Shown: positions 21,979 to 30,957 of the stretch, piece after piece
Position numbering within the stretch: the stretch's first letter is position 1
Layout of the letters: every line of letters starts with the position of its first letter
DNA from: Perkinsus olseni
Lineage: Eukaryota; Perkinsozoa; Perkinsida; Perkinsidae
Assembly (NCBI GenBank): GCA_013115135.1
Contig: JABANP010000570.1
Coordinates: forward strand, 1 to 31,956
Reading direction: 5' to 3'
DNA: 31,956 bases
The notes under the pieces: model-generated
What the model saw: only the letters and a program-made list of their open reading frames with translations
The model's database searches: none
What the model was told of the DNA's origin: nothing
Made by a program: the position numbers and the translations under genes

Positions 21979-21994
21979 AGAGGGGGAGGATAAT
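21979..21994 (+). other. Polypurine tract of nested element
   Basis: AGAGGGGGAGGATAAT immediately precedes the 3' LTR. The purine run is the expected primer for plus-strand DNA synthesis, and its position confirms the left boundary of the LTR at 21995. Confidence 0.85.
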
Positions 21995-22137
21995 TGTAGA
22001 CTGTGTGCTAAGCTGTTGTGTGTCAGCGCTGTCCCCTTAGCGCGAGTATCCTCTAGCCATACTTCAATTGCAATAGAGCATTGTTGATAGTACTTATAAT
22101 TTCCCTACTATCTGCTTGGCTGTTGTGCTACCCTGGA
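21995..22137 (+). repeat. Truncated 3' LTR of nested element
   Basis: 143 bp identical to 17131-17273. The final CCTACA is missing. The last four bases (TGGA) are shared between the LTR and the gag sequence that follows (16032-16035), which marks the breakpoint as a 4-bp microhomology. Confidence 0.95.
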
Positions 22138-23233
22138 ATATGCTATGGGTGACGGCTACACGAAGACTGCTATCATATTGAACTCGTTGGACCCGGTAAC
22201 GAGGAACACGGTCATGGCTAAGTACCAGATTGAGTACGGCAACATCGACAACGGCGACTTTAAGAATTTACCCTCCATTCTCTTTCAACTCCTGCGAGAT
22301 GCTTATAGCACTCCGGGAGAAAGGTGGGATGGTAGGCTGCAATGGGAAAGCTTACAACTGGGTGACTACGGCTCTTTCGACGAGTACATTCAACAGTTCG
22401 AGCTACTAAGAGCTACTACGGGAGTCTTGAGGGGTTATGCCGTATCTGCCGACGAGGCATATTCGAGGTTGTGGGCAGGGCTATCGAAGGACCTACGTGA
22501 ATGGGCCACTGACTATGTCGCCAATGCCTACACATTCTCCGACCGAGGAAGACCTCCGAGGTTACATCAACCGTCTACGGTCACACTGTCGACATGGTCA
22601 GCGAGCTCAGGCTACCCAACCTCTGGCTGCCACGACCATTACTTCGGACAACTCGGCTCAGCGGGTCGGCTCTCAACTGGCTCCTGAACTTGCACCATCA
22701 CGCAATCTACCACCACAACCTTCTAGACCGAGGACGGTGGGCTGCTTTAGATGCCACCAGACTGGACATGTAGCGGCGAGGTGCGATGCTCACCAACCGG
22801 TGAATGGGCAGGCAAGGTGCAAGCAATGTGGAGATTCTCGTCATCTGTCAGCGGCATGCCAGAAGTTGAAGGCTCAGTTGCAATGTGCTCGATGTCATCG
22901 TCAGGGTCATCTGGCGAGTATCTGCTTCGCGCCTGCGCCCGGCCAAGTCATAGCCCAACCAGCAAAAGCCCTGTCTCAAACAACTACAACTACAGCAGTG
23001 CATGATGTACAAACTACTCATACGGCTGTTCCCGAAGACCCCACCTTCAGTGACTCGAAGACGGCTGCTGCCACAACGGCCACTCTGTGTGCCATAAGTT
23101 CTCAAGATGCTGCTATGCAGGTGGAGCAACCGACGGGTATTGTACTTCAACCTTTGGTCTCGTCTGCTTCGACAGTACCCTCAACCCAGGGCTCTACAGA
23201 TGAGCAGAGTGTTGTCGAGAAGCTCAAGAAGGC
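22134..23233 (+). repeat. Duplicated gag segment, copy 2
   Basis: Repeats 16032-17130. An extra C at 22521-22522 (GTCGCC against GTCGC in copy 1) puts the upstream capsid part in a different frame from the knuckles. After 23233 the sequence continues as intact BEL/Pao gag-protease, so this is the copy joined to pol. Confidence 0.95.
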
Positions 23234-23843
23234 CCAACTATCGCAAGCACCAGAACCCGCAACATCTCCGCAACAAGGCCCCTTGTATTCCGACCTCATG
23301 TTGATGCCGATTCCGTCAGTCTCGGGGATAACCGGGAAGCAGTACAAGGCGATGGTTGACACGGGATCGGGTTACTCCTTCGTCAACGATAAGACGCTCT
23401 GCAAGCTGCTCGAGCACAAGTTGGTACACTGCTATCGCCGTGCAAGAACTCTAAATGTTGTCACAGCTGGTGGTCATACATTCCGGTGCAGTATACAAGT
23501 ACAGCTACTCATCATGAGCAAGGCCGGCACAGTTCCTATCTGGGTGTACGCAGCCACTGGCTTGCACAACTCGTTCCTCCTCGGGGTAGATGTACTCTTA
23601 CAGCTACAGTCTGTGATCATCATGGATGCGCAGGGTGTGAAGATTCACACACACTGTAGGGAGAGTTTTTCTCCTGTCAGTGAGCTCCTGAACAAGAAGA
23701 TTGTCACCAAGAAGATTCCGGTCCAGGCCCAAGACATCACTGTGAAGAAGACCGACAGCCGATCTTTCCCTACAACTCGTGATGATCTGCCGGAACTGGT
23801 CAACGGTACCAAGGTAGGTGCCTCGGTTTCCTCTCCAAGATAA
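22145..23843 (+). CDS. BEL/Pao Gag C-terminal part and protease, frame broken at 22521
   Basis: The capsid part is open from 22145 to 22521 in one frame. Knuckles and protease run from about 22522 to 23843 in the next frame, which formally opens at 22437. The three CCHC knuckles match those in copy 1 and are followed by a Gln/Thr/Ala-rich linker. A retropepsin-like domain comes next, with MVDTGSGYSFVND (~23353-23390) and the distal LLGVDVLLQ strand (~23578). The frame ends at 23843 and overlaps the RT-bearing frame by 26 bases. No start codon of the real gag is attached; it was lost in the rearrangement. Dimeric aspartic proteases of this kind cleave Gag-Pol. Confidence 0.88.
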
Positions 23844-26800
23844 GGGACATCAAGCTGAGTGGTCTCCCGCCGAGAGTCAGCAACGTTCTGACACCTTCGA
23901 TTTCATCGACGACTACACTATCCGTTATGCGGCGTCTTTGCTCGCCTCCACCACAGTCACCGATGTCAAGAACGACAGTGTCATTCAAACGGATGCCGTC
24001 TTTGATGCATCTGAAGGAGAGGTGCGGCATGGGGTCCGTACTCTCCGCTTCGAGAACCACGGTGGTGCCTCCGGCAGGATCTACGTGAGGCATGTACACC
24101 GCCTCCCCTGGAAGACAGCGTCTCGACCAACCAACAACATAGAGAGCGTCAGGCGGCGGACAGAGGCACAGTTGAGCAAGCTGAGCGCCAGTGACTACGA
24201 GGAGTATGCCGTATGTATGTCGGTTCTATCAGAGAGAGATATCATCAGGAGATTCCGGCCTGGTGAGAAGCCGTTATTCGCGATGGTTCACTTCGGGGTC
24301 CGGCCTGCGTACAAGGGCTCGACTGTGACTACACCACTGAGGCCGGTGTGGGCTGGCACGGGTTTGATTGACTACCTTGACACCCCGCTTGGTCATGTGA
24401 GGATCAATGTGGCCCGTCCTCTGCTGCTCATCCGATGTCATAAACACTTTCACATCGAAGATCTCTCCCGAGCCTTCTACAGCATGTCGGCAGAGCCAGC
24501 TGATTTCCCTTATCTCGCATTCTGGTGGGCTGGTGACTGGTGGCACTTCGTCAAGTGTCCCATGGGCATACCGAGCAGTCCCGCACAGCTCGCGTTCAGT
24601 ATTGAGACTATCATTGAAGATCTCCAGCACAATACCTACGACTCCAAGGTCCCAACGGTACCCCACGTTGACGACATCGCTCAAGGGTTCTCTTCGCCCA
24701 GAGCACGGGATAGGGTCCACTCCCATAACGTCACGGCGTTCACCGAGAACAGTTTTGAAGTCAATGCTGTGAAGAGAGTTACTGACGAGGACGAGAATGT
24801 GCGAGTACTGGGCATCTGGCTCAACGATCAGGACGAGTTCACACTATTGGCTGTCCCTCCTCTCGGTCCGGAGTCAGAGAGAGTTACCTTGCAGCAGGCT
24901 GTGCGGTATGCGTCCTCGTGCTTCGACCCCTTAGGCCTGGCCGCTGAGACTACCACCTACCAGAGACTCCTCATAAGGGAGTGCTATACCCTCGGTCTTG
25001 ACAAGCGTGATCCGCTACCTGACCACATCCACACCGAGCTGTTAAAGTGTCGTCAAAACCTACTGGACATGCAACCTCTGAAGCGTTATACAGAGCCCTA
25101 CTACTACCAGGGCCATCCAGTCTATTTTTGCTTCGTCGATGCATCCATTGAGGCCATCTCGCTGGTGATCACTGCACGGGGTCATGATCGCATCTATGCA
25201 TCTGGGGCTTTGGTGCCGAAAGGTCGACACCTTTGGACTATAGTCCGCTTGGAGCTGGCTGCCATCGAGACGGCTCTGTCCCATGTTGATCTCTTCTGTG
25301 ACTGCCTCAAGGATATTCCCAAGCTACCTATCATCGTCATCGCTACTGACAGCGATATCAATGTGGCGCGTATCAACTCCGATAAGGCGCCGTCCAAGTC
25401 CCTATGCCAATGGGATAGATCTGCTATCCTCAAACTCCGTGAGGAACTTCGACGCAGAGGCTGGTTATTGAGGCATGTTCCGGGCATAGCGAACCCGGCT
25501 GACTCCATAAGCCGTCCGAGCACGCATGCAGTTCGAGCACGTGGGCAAGCTACCTATCACGACCGACAAACACTGGAGGGATGGATACAAGAAACACTGG
25601 AGTCCCTTGGCTACCGGAACTCAGCCCCTTCTCACAAGTATGCTTGCTGCGCAGTTACTACCAGAAGTGCGGGGAAGGCTAGAGAGTACACCTCTATACC
25701 TCCGGAGCTGGGTTATACTACAGAGCAGCTTCAGGCCTTGCAACAGAGCGACGACCACCTTCGGGCTATCATTGTCTCTCTACGCCATCCACAGCAACCC
25801 CTGAGGATCAGAGTACAGCTACGATACTACTACTTAGACGCCAACGATGTGCTGAGATACAAGATTCAAGAGGGTGAACCCGAGGACGAGAAGACGGTCG
25901 AGGAGGACGCTCTGTTCGGTAAATCAACGGATCCGGTGGTGATCCCCTCTCATGCAGCTAGGCTGGTCTGGACTAAGGCACATAATCTGATGTCTCACCC
26001 CGGCACTGGTTCTTGCTTCCGGCGCTTGTCCAAGCAGGTAGTCTGGCACAGGATGAGTCGTGATATCAGGATATGGACAAGAGGATGCGTAATCTGTTTG
26101 AAAGCCCGGAGAGAGAGGCGGGCTCTCGACGCTACCAACAAGTACCGTGTTAAATCTCTGACTCCATGGCAGCTGGTTGCGGTGGATTTCTGCGGCCCTT
26201 ACAATGGAGTCCAGGGCCGCCCTTCATGCTTGGTAGCAACCTGTGCTGCTACAAACTATGTGGCTACGGTGGTGGTACCAGATCAGACTTCCAAGAGCTT
26301 CATTCACGGTGCTACCCTGTTATTCAATACCAATGGTTACCCGTCGATCCTTGCATTTGATTCGGATCGAACCTTCCTCAGTGTCGAGGCGCGGAGCTTC
26401 CTGTCTGCCATGGGCATCCAGGCCTTATGCCTACCGGGATATGCAGTACGAGTGGCATGGTGGGAACGGTCACATCAGCTCATTCACAGTTGCGTACGTG
26501 CTACCTTACTCGAAGAGCCTCACCCCGTCAAGGTCAGGCAACTAGAAGCAGCAGTCTCGACAGCAACTCTGGCTTCCAACGAGACACCACGTCCACAGAC
26601 TACCATCACCCCCAATCAGTTGATGCGAGTCAATGGCCTCCGTATGCAGTCTATTATACGAGTCGTCGACAGTGACATCAAGCAGGCAACACGAGAGTAC
26701 ATTGACACTCTCCTAGAGCCTAAGCAGCCGACAGAAGCCCAGGTCCAGGTTATTCACAACACCTTCGCGAGAACGTTAAGGCAGTATATGGATATGTGGT

Positions 26801-27138
26801 CGTCTCCCTCTTTGAAGCGATTTGGAAGGTCTTCAAAGACTGTCAGCACTGACGGCATGTGCGCTATTGGTGATAAGGTTTTCTTTTGGAGGCCACGAAA
26901 GTCTAAGCTACAATCTTGTTGGAAAGAGGCTACGGTGCTCGACATAAGTCGGGATAAGAGGACTATCACTATCCGTCGAGCTGATGGTTCCATCTCCAAC
27001 GAGTACTACTACAACATTGCAATGCTGGGTGGTGAGGCCGCGGCGGGAGTATGCCAACCCACGGTTGGCTCTCGAGATGATGTCGCTCGCCCACTCGATG
27101 AAACGGCCAAGATTGTTAGTAGAACTGACAATTGCTAG
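23818..27138 (+). CDS. pol: BEL/Pao Pol: reverse transcriptase, RNase H, integrase
   Basis: 1,106 open codons with no internal break; the first codon is GTG, so translation must come from the gag-protease frame by a +1 shift. RT motif A is HIEDLSRAFY (~213), motif B CPMGIPSSPAQ, and motif C HVDD (~283) in place of the usual YVDD. The BEL/Pao box SCFDPLGL is near 369. RNase H shows FCFVDAS (~440), RLELAAIETAL and ATDSD. Integrase has an H...H/C...C zinc site (HNLMSH at 721; CVIC at 757) and the catalytic triad in AVDFCG (D790), FDSD (D848) and WWERSH (E883), with spacing close to the standard 35. The C-terminus runs 29 codons into the 3' LTR. All catalytic residues look intact. Confidence 0.93.
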   Translation: MPRFPLQDKGHQAEWSPAESQQRSDTFDFIDDYTIRYAASLLASTTVTDVKNDSVIQTDAVFDASEGEVRHGVRTLRFENHGGASGRIYVRHVHRLPWKTASRPTNNIESVRRRTEAQLSKLSASDYEEYAVCMSVLSERDIIRRFRPGEKPLFAMVHFGVRPAYKGSTVTTPLRPVWAGTGLIDYLDTPLGHVRINVARPLLLIRCHKHFHIEDLSRAFYSMSAEPADFPYLAFWWAGDWWHFVKCPMGIPSSPAQLAFSIETIIEDLQHNTYDSKVPTVPHVDDIAQGFSSPRARDRVHSHNVTAFTENSFEVNAVKRVTDEDENVRVLGIWLNDQDEFTLLAVPPLGPESERVTLQQAVRYASSCFDPLGLAAETTTYQRLLIRECYTLGLDKRDPLPDHIHTELLKCRQNLLDMQPLKRYTEPYYYQGHPVYFCFVDASIEAISLVITARGHDRIYASGALVPKGRHLWTIVRLELAAIETALSHVDLFCDCLKDIPKLPIIVIATDSDINVARINSDKAPSKSLCQWDRSAILKLREELRRRGWLLRHVPGIANPADSISRPSTHAVRARGQATYHDRQTLEGWIQETLESLGYRNSAPSHKYACCAVTTRSAGKAREYTSIPPELGYTTEQLQALQQSDDHLRAIIVSLRHPQQPLRIRVQLRYYYLDANDVLRYKIQEGEPEDEKTVEEDALFGKSTDPVVIPSHAARLVWTKAHNLMSHPGTGSCFRRLSKQVVWHRMSRDIRIWTRGCVICLKARRERRALDATNKYRVKSLTPWQLVAVDFCGPYNGVQGRPSCLVATCAATNYVATVVVPDQTSKSFIHGATLLFNTNGYPSILAFDSDRTFLSVEARSFLSAMGIQALCLPGYAVRVAWWERSHQLIHSCVRATLLEEPHPVKVRQLEAAVSTATLASNETPRPQTTITPNQLMRVNGLRMQSIIRVVDSDIKQATREYIDTLLEPKQPTEAQVQVIHNTFARTLRQYMDMWSSPSLKRFGRSSKTVSTDGMCAIGDKVFFWRPRKSKLQSCWKEATVLDISRDKRTITIRRADGSISNEYYYNIAMLGGEAAAGVCQPTVGSRDDVARPLDETAKIVSRTDNC

Positions 27139-27277
27139 CTATTGTTCGTGCTTGTGAACTCCAATTAAGTATCTGATATTCATCCGCACGGTAGTGTTTA
27201 TCTGATCCCTCTTTTGTCTTCAAGCTCCCACGTATGTCGAGTTCTTCAAGCTATGATCAAGGGCAAGGAATGCCACA
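27052..27277 (+). repeat. BEL/Pao 3' LTR
   Basis: 226 bp, TG...CA, with five substitutions relative to 14931-15156. A short G-rich tract, CGGCGGGAGTA, precedes it and may serve as the polypurine tract. The final nine bases also form the start of the large inverted repeat that continues to the window end. Confidence 0.9.
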
Positions 27278-27555
27278 GCTACCCATCAGACGTATTTATT
27301 ACAAATAGCGTGCGGCCAACCAATCTATTGCATTTGAAATTCGTTGATGAGGGTGTAGTCGATACCTTGCCAAGCGAATATAGGAACACAACGAATTGAA
27401 CGCAAAGCGGGAGAGGACATAAGGAAATACAAGAAATCTCTAGATTACTGAGTTAACCGTTTCAGTAGTACAATCAATGGTGTTACAGCTAATTTAGCTG
27501 ATCGATTATTGGCTTTATCAGTAGCCGGAGACAGTATAGCGCATCAGTCAGACCT

Positions 27556-28280
27556 GGAGCCCGTTCAAGTGCTCCAATTTCAGAGTCTTAGTTCTCGGAA
27601 AGAGCACCCTTCCGAGGCTCGGAATCCGAGCTCAGAGAAAAATTGCCCGTTTAAGTGCTAATTTTTGCCGAGCTCACTTTCCGAGAGCTAAGAAATTCAC
27701 TGGGGCTTGGAAATCCGTGCTCTCGGATAACTCATTCCGAGTTCTTAGTTTAAGTGTCGCGGCGGCACTGCCGCCCACTCGGCTCGTTAAAGGTTAATCC
27801 GAGTCCGAGTGGAGAGGGCAAGTGTTTCCGAGTTCTTTCGAAACCCAAACATCCTGCTGACGCAACGTTTTCGTTCCCTTCCCGTTACTATGCTATGGAA
27901 TGATGACTAACAATAATGTAGCTATTCGTAATAGCCTATTCCTCACTGTGAGGGCCTCACAGAGCGAACTCACATTGTACTGACGAGAACGAAGTAAGAA
28001 AGTTGGGTTGTGTTTCTGTCCCGCAGCGCGTTGCGTCGCAGGAGTTAGTTTACCGAGTAAGGCTACTTTTCCGAGTCGGGGACATTTCTCATAGAAACGA
28101 CTTGAACACGAGGAGAATTATCTCGGGATTCGTACTAGGCAAAACAGCTCGGAAATGCGACCAATCCGAGTGGTCGTACTTGAACAGACGATTACTCGGA
28201 ACATGTTCACTAGGAATACTAACTCGGAAGGAAGTACTCAGACTCGGAACTCAGAAGTGTTTTGCACTTGAACGGGCTCC
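27556..28280. mobile_element. Short TIR element (MITE-like), left-arm copy
   Basis: Terminal inverted repeats AGCCCGTTCAAGTGC, flanked on both sides by CCTGG, a 5-bp target duplication that also extends the apparent TIR by two bases. The interior is about 0.7 kb, with many CTCGG/CCGAG motifs and no convincing ORF (95 codons at most, 28003-28290). It sits at the 3' edge of the tRNA-like stretch. The superfamily is not assigned. Confidence 0.75.
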
Positions 28281-28282
28281 TG

Positions 28283-28350
28283 GGGACTGAACCCGGGGTC
28301 TTTCGGCCCGCAAGTATACAAGTTAAGTATACAAGTTAACCACGCGGCCA
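28283..28350 (-). other. tRNA-like stretch with RNA polymerase III A and B boxes
   Basis: On the minus strand, TGGCCGCGTGG (28350-28340) resembles an A box and GGTTCAGTCCC (28293-28283) a B box, 46 bases apart. Between them is a 12-bp direct repeat (ACTTGTATACTT). I could not fold an acceptor stem or a full cloverleaf, so this is a tRNA relic or SINE head at best. Confidence 0.35.
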
Positions 28351-28416
28351 AATGGCTTAAGTGGAACATACTTCACTAGCCTAGACTTTGCACTCCACTC
28401 GTCCCCTTCTCTCTCT

Positions 28417-28739
28417 TCACTTAAGCAGCTTAATATCCTTCAAGTCGAACTTGCCGGGCAGGCCTTCTAGCTTGTACGCCTTGGGGCCAACTCGTTCTTC
28501 AATCACTGCATCCAACCAGCGATCGGAGAGTTTAATCCCGGCTCTTCGTCCGCGACCTTGCGTAACATAAAGGGAGTTTCAAAACTTCGTGAACAACTTT
28601 GAACTTTTGAAATTTCTCAACGACCGACCGTACGAAACTGAAACTTTGTGAGCTTATTGTCAATATCGTGAGGAACGAACATGGCGAAAGTGGCATTTCC
28701 GTTCGTGCTCTCCAAGGCGTGACCGCCAGAAGAGCTCAT
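28417..28739 (-). CDS. Candidate two-exon small gene in the palindrome, unknown family
   Basis: Exon 1 is 28739-28625 from an ATG (MSSSGGHALE..., with FVPHDIDNKL). The 68-nt GT-AG intron is 28624-28557, and exon 2 is 28556-28417, ending in TGA (GIKLSDRWLDAV, LPGKFDLKDI, LLK end). The phases match and the joined frame is open, giving about 84 residues. The frame is also open upstream of the ATG to a TTTCAG acceptor-like site at ~28765, so it may be the end of a longer gene. Further upstream on this strand an acidic Ser-rich frame (ESSEDESSS, about 29020-28940) could be another exon. I recognise no family. Exon 1 lies within the inner palindrome and so exists in four copies; exon 2 exists in two. 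Confidence 0.45.
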
Positions 28740-29560
28740 CACGTCAGAAGGGCCGTGGAACACTGAAATTTTTTCTCCTTCGAATTGATCATGTCTAGGG
28801 GTTTCCGAGTCCGCTGATTAACGTGAGATAAGTTTCCAGTCTCGTTTCTCACCCCAATGCCTCTCAATCAACTCAAGCCAAGCGCATCCCCACCAGCGTG
28901 AGATGAAACCGACAGGACATGGCATGCTCATTGGTCCCAAAAGAGAGAGTCTTCATCGGATGATGACAATGATGATGATGCGATCGAAGAATCTTCGATC
29001 TTCGACGAAGATTCGTCCTCGGAAGATTCTTCGCTGTCCGTTGAAGTGCACATCTGGCAGGCTGCAAGGCGGGAGAATCCGCGCAGATTGGTCACCGAGT
29101 GGAAGACCCGGGGCGAATCTTCGTCGAAGATCGAAGATTCTTCGATCGCATCATCATCATTGTCATCATCCGATGAAGACTCTCTCTTTTGGGACCAATG
29201 AGCATGCCATGTCCTGTCGGTTTCATCTCACGCTGGTGGGGATGCGCTTGGCTTGAGTTGATTGAGAGGCATTGGGGTGAGAAACGAGACTGGAAACTTA
29301 TCTCACGTTAATCAGCGGACTCGGAAACCCCTAGACATGATCAATTCGAAGGAGAAAAAATTTCAGTGTTCCACGGCCCTTCTGACGTGATGAGCTCTTC
29401 TGGCGGTCACGCCTTGGAGAGCACGAACGGAAATGCCACTTTCGCCATGTTCGTTCCTCACGATATTGACAATAAGCTCACAAAGTTTCAGTTTCGTACG
29501 GTCGGTCGTTGAGAAATTTCAAAAGTTCAAAGTTGTTCACGAAGTTTTGAAACTCCCTTT
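28569..29560. repeat. Inner palindrome 1
   Basis: AAAGGGAGTTTC at 28569 pairs with GAAACTCCCTTT ending at 29560; arms of roughly 440-450 bp are near-identical. The loop (about 29015-29110) contains the GGCAGGCTGCAAGGCGGGAG stretch and is flanked by short GAAGAATCTTC-type inverted repeats. Confidence 0.92.
29390..29512 (+). pseudogene. Exon-1 copy of the small gene, without exon 2
   Basis: Forty codons identical to exon 1 at 28739-28625, on the opposite strand within inner palindrome 1. The intron start follows, but the palindrome ends before exon 2, so the copy is orphaned. A third copy, with small indels, lies on the minus strand at about 29815-29699. Confidence 0.6.
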
Positions 29561-29671
29561 ACAATGGGAAAAGAGCTCAAGTCGCGAATCGATCAGCCGG
29601 GGAGGAGACACTCCTACCGGGCGACCCCACCATTGAGGGAGGGACGGGTGGGTCAAAAACATCGACAGGAC
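29535..29671. other. Unique centre of the large inverted repeat
   Basis: Between the mirrored arms. The first 26 bases still pair with 28569-28594; the remaining 111 bases occur once in the window. It contains a small GC-rich hairpin (AGGAGACACTCCT near 29601) and no gene. It does not contain the standard PacBio hairpin-adapter sequence as I remember it. Confidence 0.6.
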
Positions 29672-30619
29672 AACTTTGAACTTTTGAAATTTCTCAACGA
29701 CCGACCGTACGAAACCGAAACTTTTGTGAGCTTTATTGTCAATATCGTGAGGAACGGAACATGGCGAAAGTGGCATTTCCGTTCGTGTCAAGGCGTGACC
29801 GCCAGAAGAGCTCATCACGTCAGAAGGGCCGTGGAACACTGAAATTTTTCTCCTTTCGAATTGATCATGTCTAGGGGTTTCCGAGTCCGCTGATTAACGT
29901 GAGATAAGTTTCCAGTCTCGTTTCTCACCCCAATGCCTCTCAATCAACACTCAAGCCAAGCGCATCTCCACCAGCGTGAGATGAAACCGAGCGAGGACAT
30001 GCGCATGCCCATTGGTCCCAAAAAGAGAGAGTCTTCATCGCGGATGATGACACGATGATGATGCGATCGAAGAATTCGATCTTCGACGAAGATTCGCCCC
30101 GGGTCTTCCACTCGGTGACCAATCTGCGCGGATTCTCCCGCCTTGCAGCCTGCCAGATGCACTTTCAACGGACAGCGAAGAATCTTTTCCGAGGACGAAT
30201 CTTCGTCGAAGATCGAAGATTCTTCGATCGCATCATCATCATTGTCATCATCCGATGAAGACTCTCTTTGTGGGACCAATGAGCATGCCACGTCCCGGTC
30301 GGTTTCATCTCACGCTGGTGGGGATGCGCTTGGCTTGAGTTGATTGAGGAGGCATTGGGGTGAGAAGCAGGACTGGAAACTTATCTCACGTTAATCAGCG
30401 ACCTCGAGAACCCCAGACATGATCAATTCGAAAAGGAGAACCTCCTCAGTGTTCCACGGCCCTTCTGACTTGCTTATGTCTCCTCTGGCGGTCACGCCTG
30501 AGAGGCACTGAACGCAAATGCCACTTTCGCCATGTCGTCCACGTTCCTGTCAATAAGCCGTGCACTGTGACGCTCTTCGGTACGGTCGGTCGCTGAGAAA
30601 ATTCAAAAGTTCAAAGTTC
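29672..30619. repeat. Inner palindrome 2
   Basis: The same sequence as inner palindrome 1 with its loop in the opposite orientation, as expected if the whole arm is mirrored. It starts about 26 bp further in than palindrome 1. Its right half carries many substitutions and indels. Confidence 0.9.
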
Positions 30620-30816
30620 GATTTCACACCGAAGCTACTGAAACTCCACTAAATATATGTTACGCGAGGTCGCGGACGAAAGAGGCCCGGGATTAAACTC
30701 TCCGATCGCTGGTTGGATGCAGCGGATTGAAGAACGAGTTGGCCCCAAGGCGTACAAGCTAGAGTAGGCCCGCCCGGCAAGCCTCGACTTGAAGGATATT
30801 AAGCCGCTTAAGCTGA
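30476..30816 (+). pseudogene. Degraded right-arm copy of the small two-exon gene
   Basis: Mirror of 28739-28417. Exon 1 carries several substitutions and indels that destroy its frame. Exon 2 (about 30674-30816) retains the KLSDRW-type start but has indels around 30709 and 30766. It is the most divergent of the copies. Confidence 0.6.
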
Positions 30817-30885
30817 AGAGAGAAGGGGATCGAGAATTGGAGTGCAAAGTCTAGGCTAGTGAAGTATGTTCCACTTAAGCTCATT

Positions 30886-30955
30886 TGGCCGCGTGGATTG
30901 ACTTGTATGCTTAACTTGTATACTTGCGGGCTGAAAAGACCGCGGGTTCAGTCCC
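30886..30955 (+). other. tRNA-like stretch, right-arm copy
   Basis: Mirror copy of 28350-28283, with the same A-box-like (30886-30896) and B-box-like (30945-30955) elements. The interior direct repeat is partly degraded. The TIR element begins three bases after the B box. Confidence 0.35.
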
Positions 30956-30957
30956 CA

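Larger units (their letters stand above)
17131..22137 (+). mobile_element. Nested LTR retrotransposon (Ty3/Gypsy-like order), 3' LTR truncated
   Basis: A complete 5' LTR (17131-17279), a primer-binding site, gag, a protease-RT-RNase H-integrase pol, a polypurine tract and a 3' LTR lacking its last 6 bp. The first 143 bp of the two LTRs are identical, so insertion is recent. The element is visibly more AT-rich in pol than the surrounding BEL/Pao element, as expected from a different lineage. The RT-RNase H-IN order and the absence of a DPLG box favour Ty3/Gypsy, but the clade is not settled. The integrase C-terminal region is split by two frame changes. Confidence 0.9.
14931..27277 (+). mobile_element. 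BEL/Pao LTR retrotransposon, interrupted and rearranged
   Basis: The ends are 226-bp direct repeats beginning TG and ending CA, with five mismatches. Between them lie gag with three CCHC knuckles, an aspartic protease, and reverse transcriptase, RNase H and integrase in that order. The FDPLGL box after the reverse transcriptase is a hallmark of BEL/Pao. A second LTR element sits inside gag at 17131-22137, and gag 16032-17130 is repeated after it at 22134-23233. No clear target-site duplication is seen: the left flank ends GGCACTA and the right flank starts GCTACCC. This suits either a chimera of two BEL/Pao copies or a post-insertion rearrangement. Gag and Pol are in different frames. The element is unlikely to be autonomous as it stands. 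Confidence 0.9.

Noticed and set aside
17131..22137. Nested element as a second BEL/Pao copy
   Set aside because: It lacks the FDPLGL box, has different LTRs, one knuckle in place of three and a distinct base composition; Ty3/Gypsy-like order fits better, though the clade is open.
23814..23839. 26-nt intron joining protease to RT
   Set aside because: The segment is GT...AG, but removing it leads to a third frame, not the RT frame.
27214..27399. 61-codon ORF after the BEL/Pao 3' LTR
   Set aside because: It begins with the gag start codons held inside the LTR and then runs into unrelated flanking sequence, so it is a by-product of the LTR overlap.
28903..29256. 117-codon ORF spanning the centre of inner palindrome 1
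   Set aside because: Its two halves are translations of complementary arms of the palindrome; the near-repeat of HHHHCHHPMKTLSF on both strands is a symmetry effect, not a protein signal.
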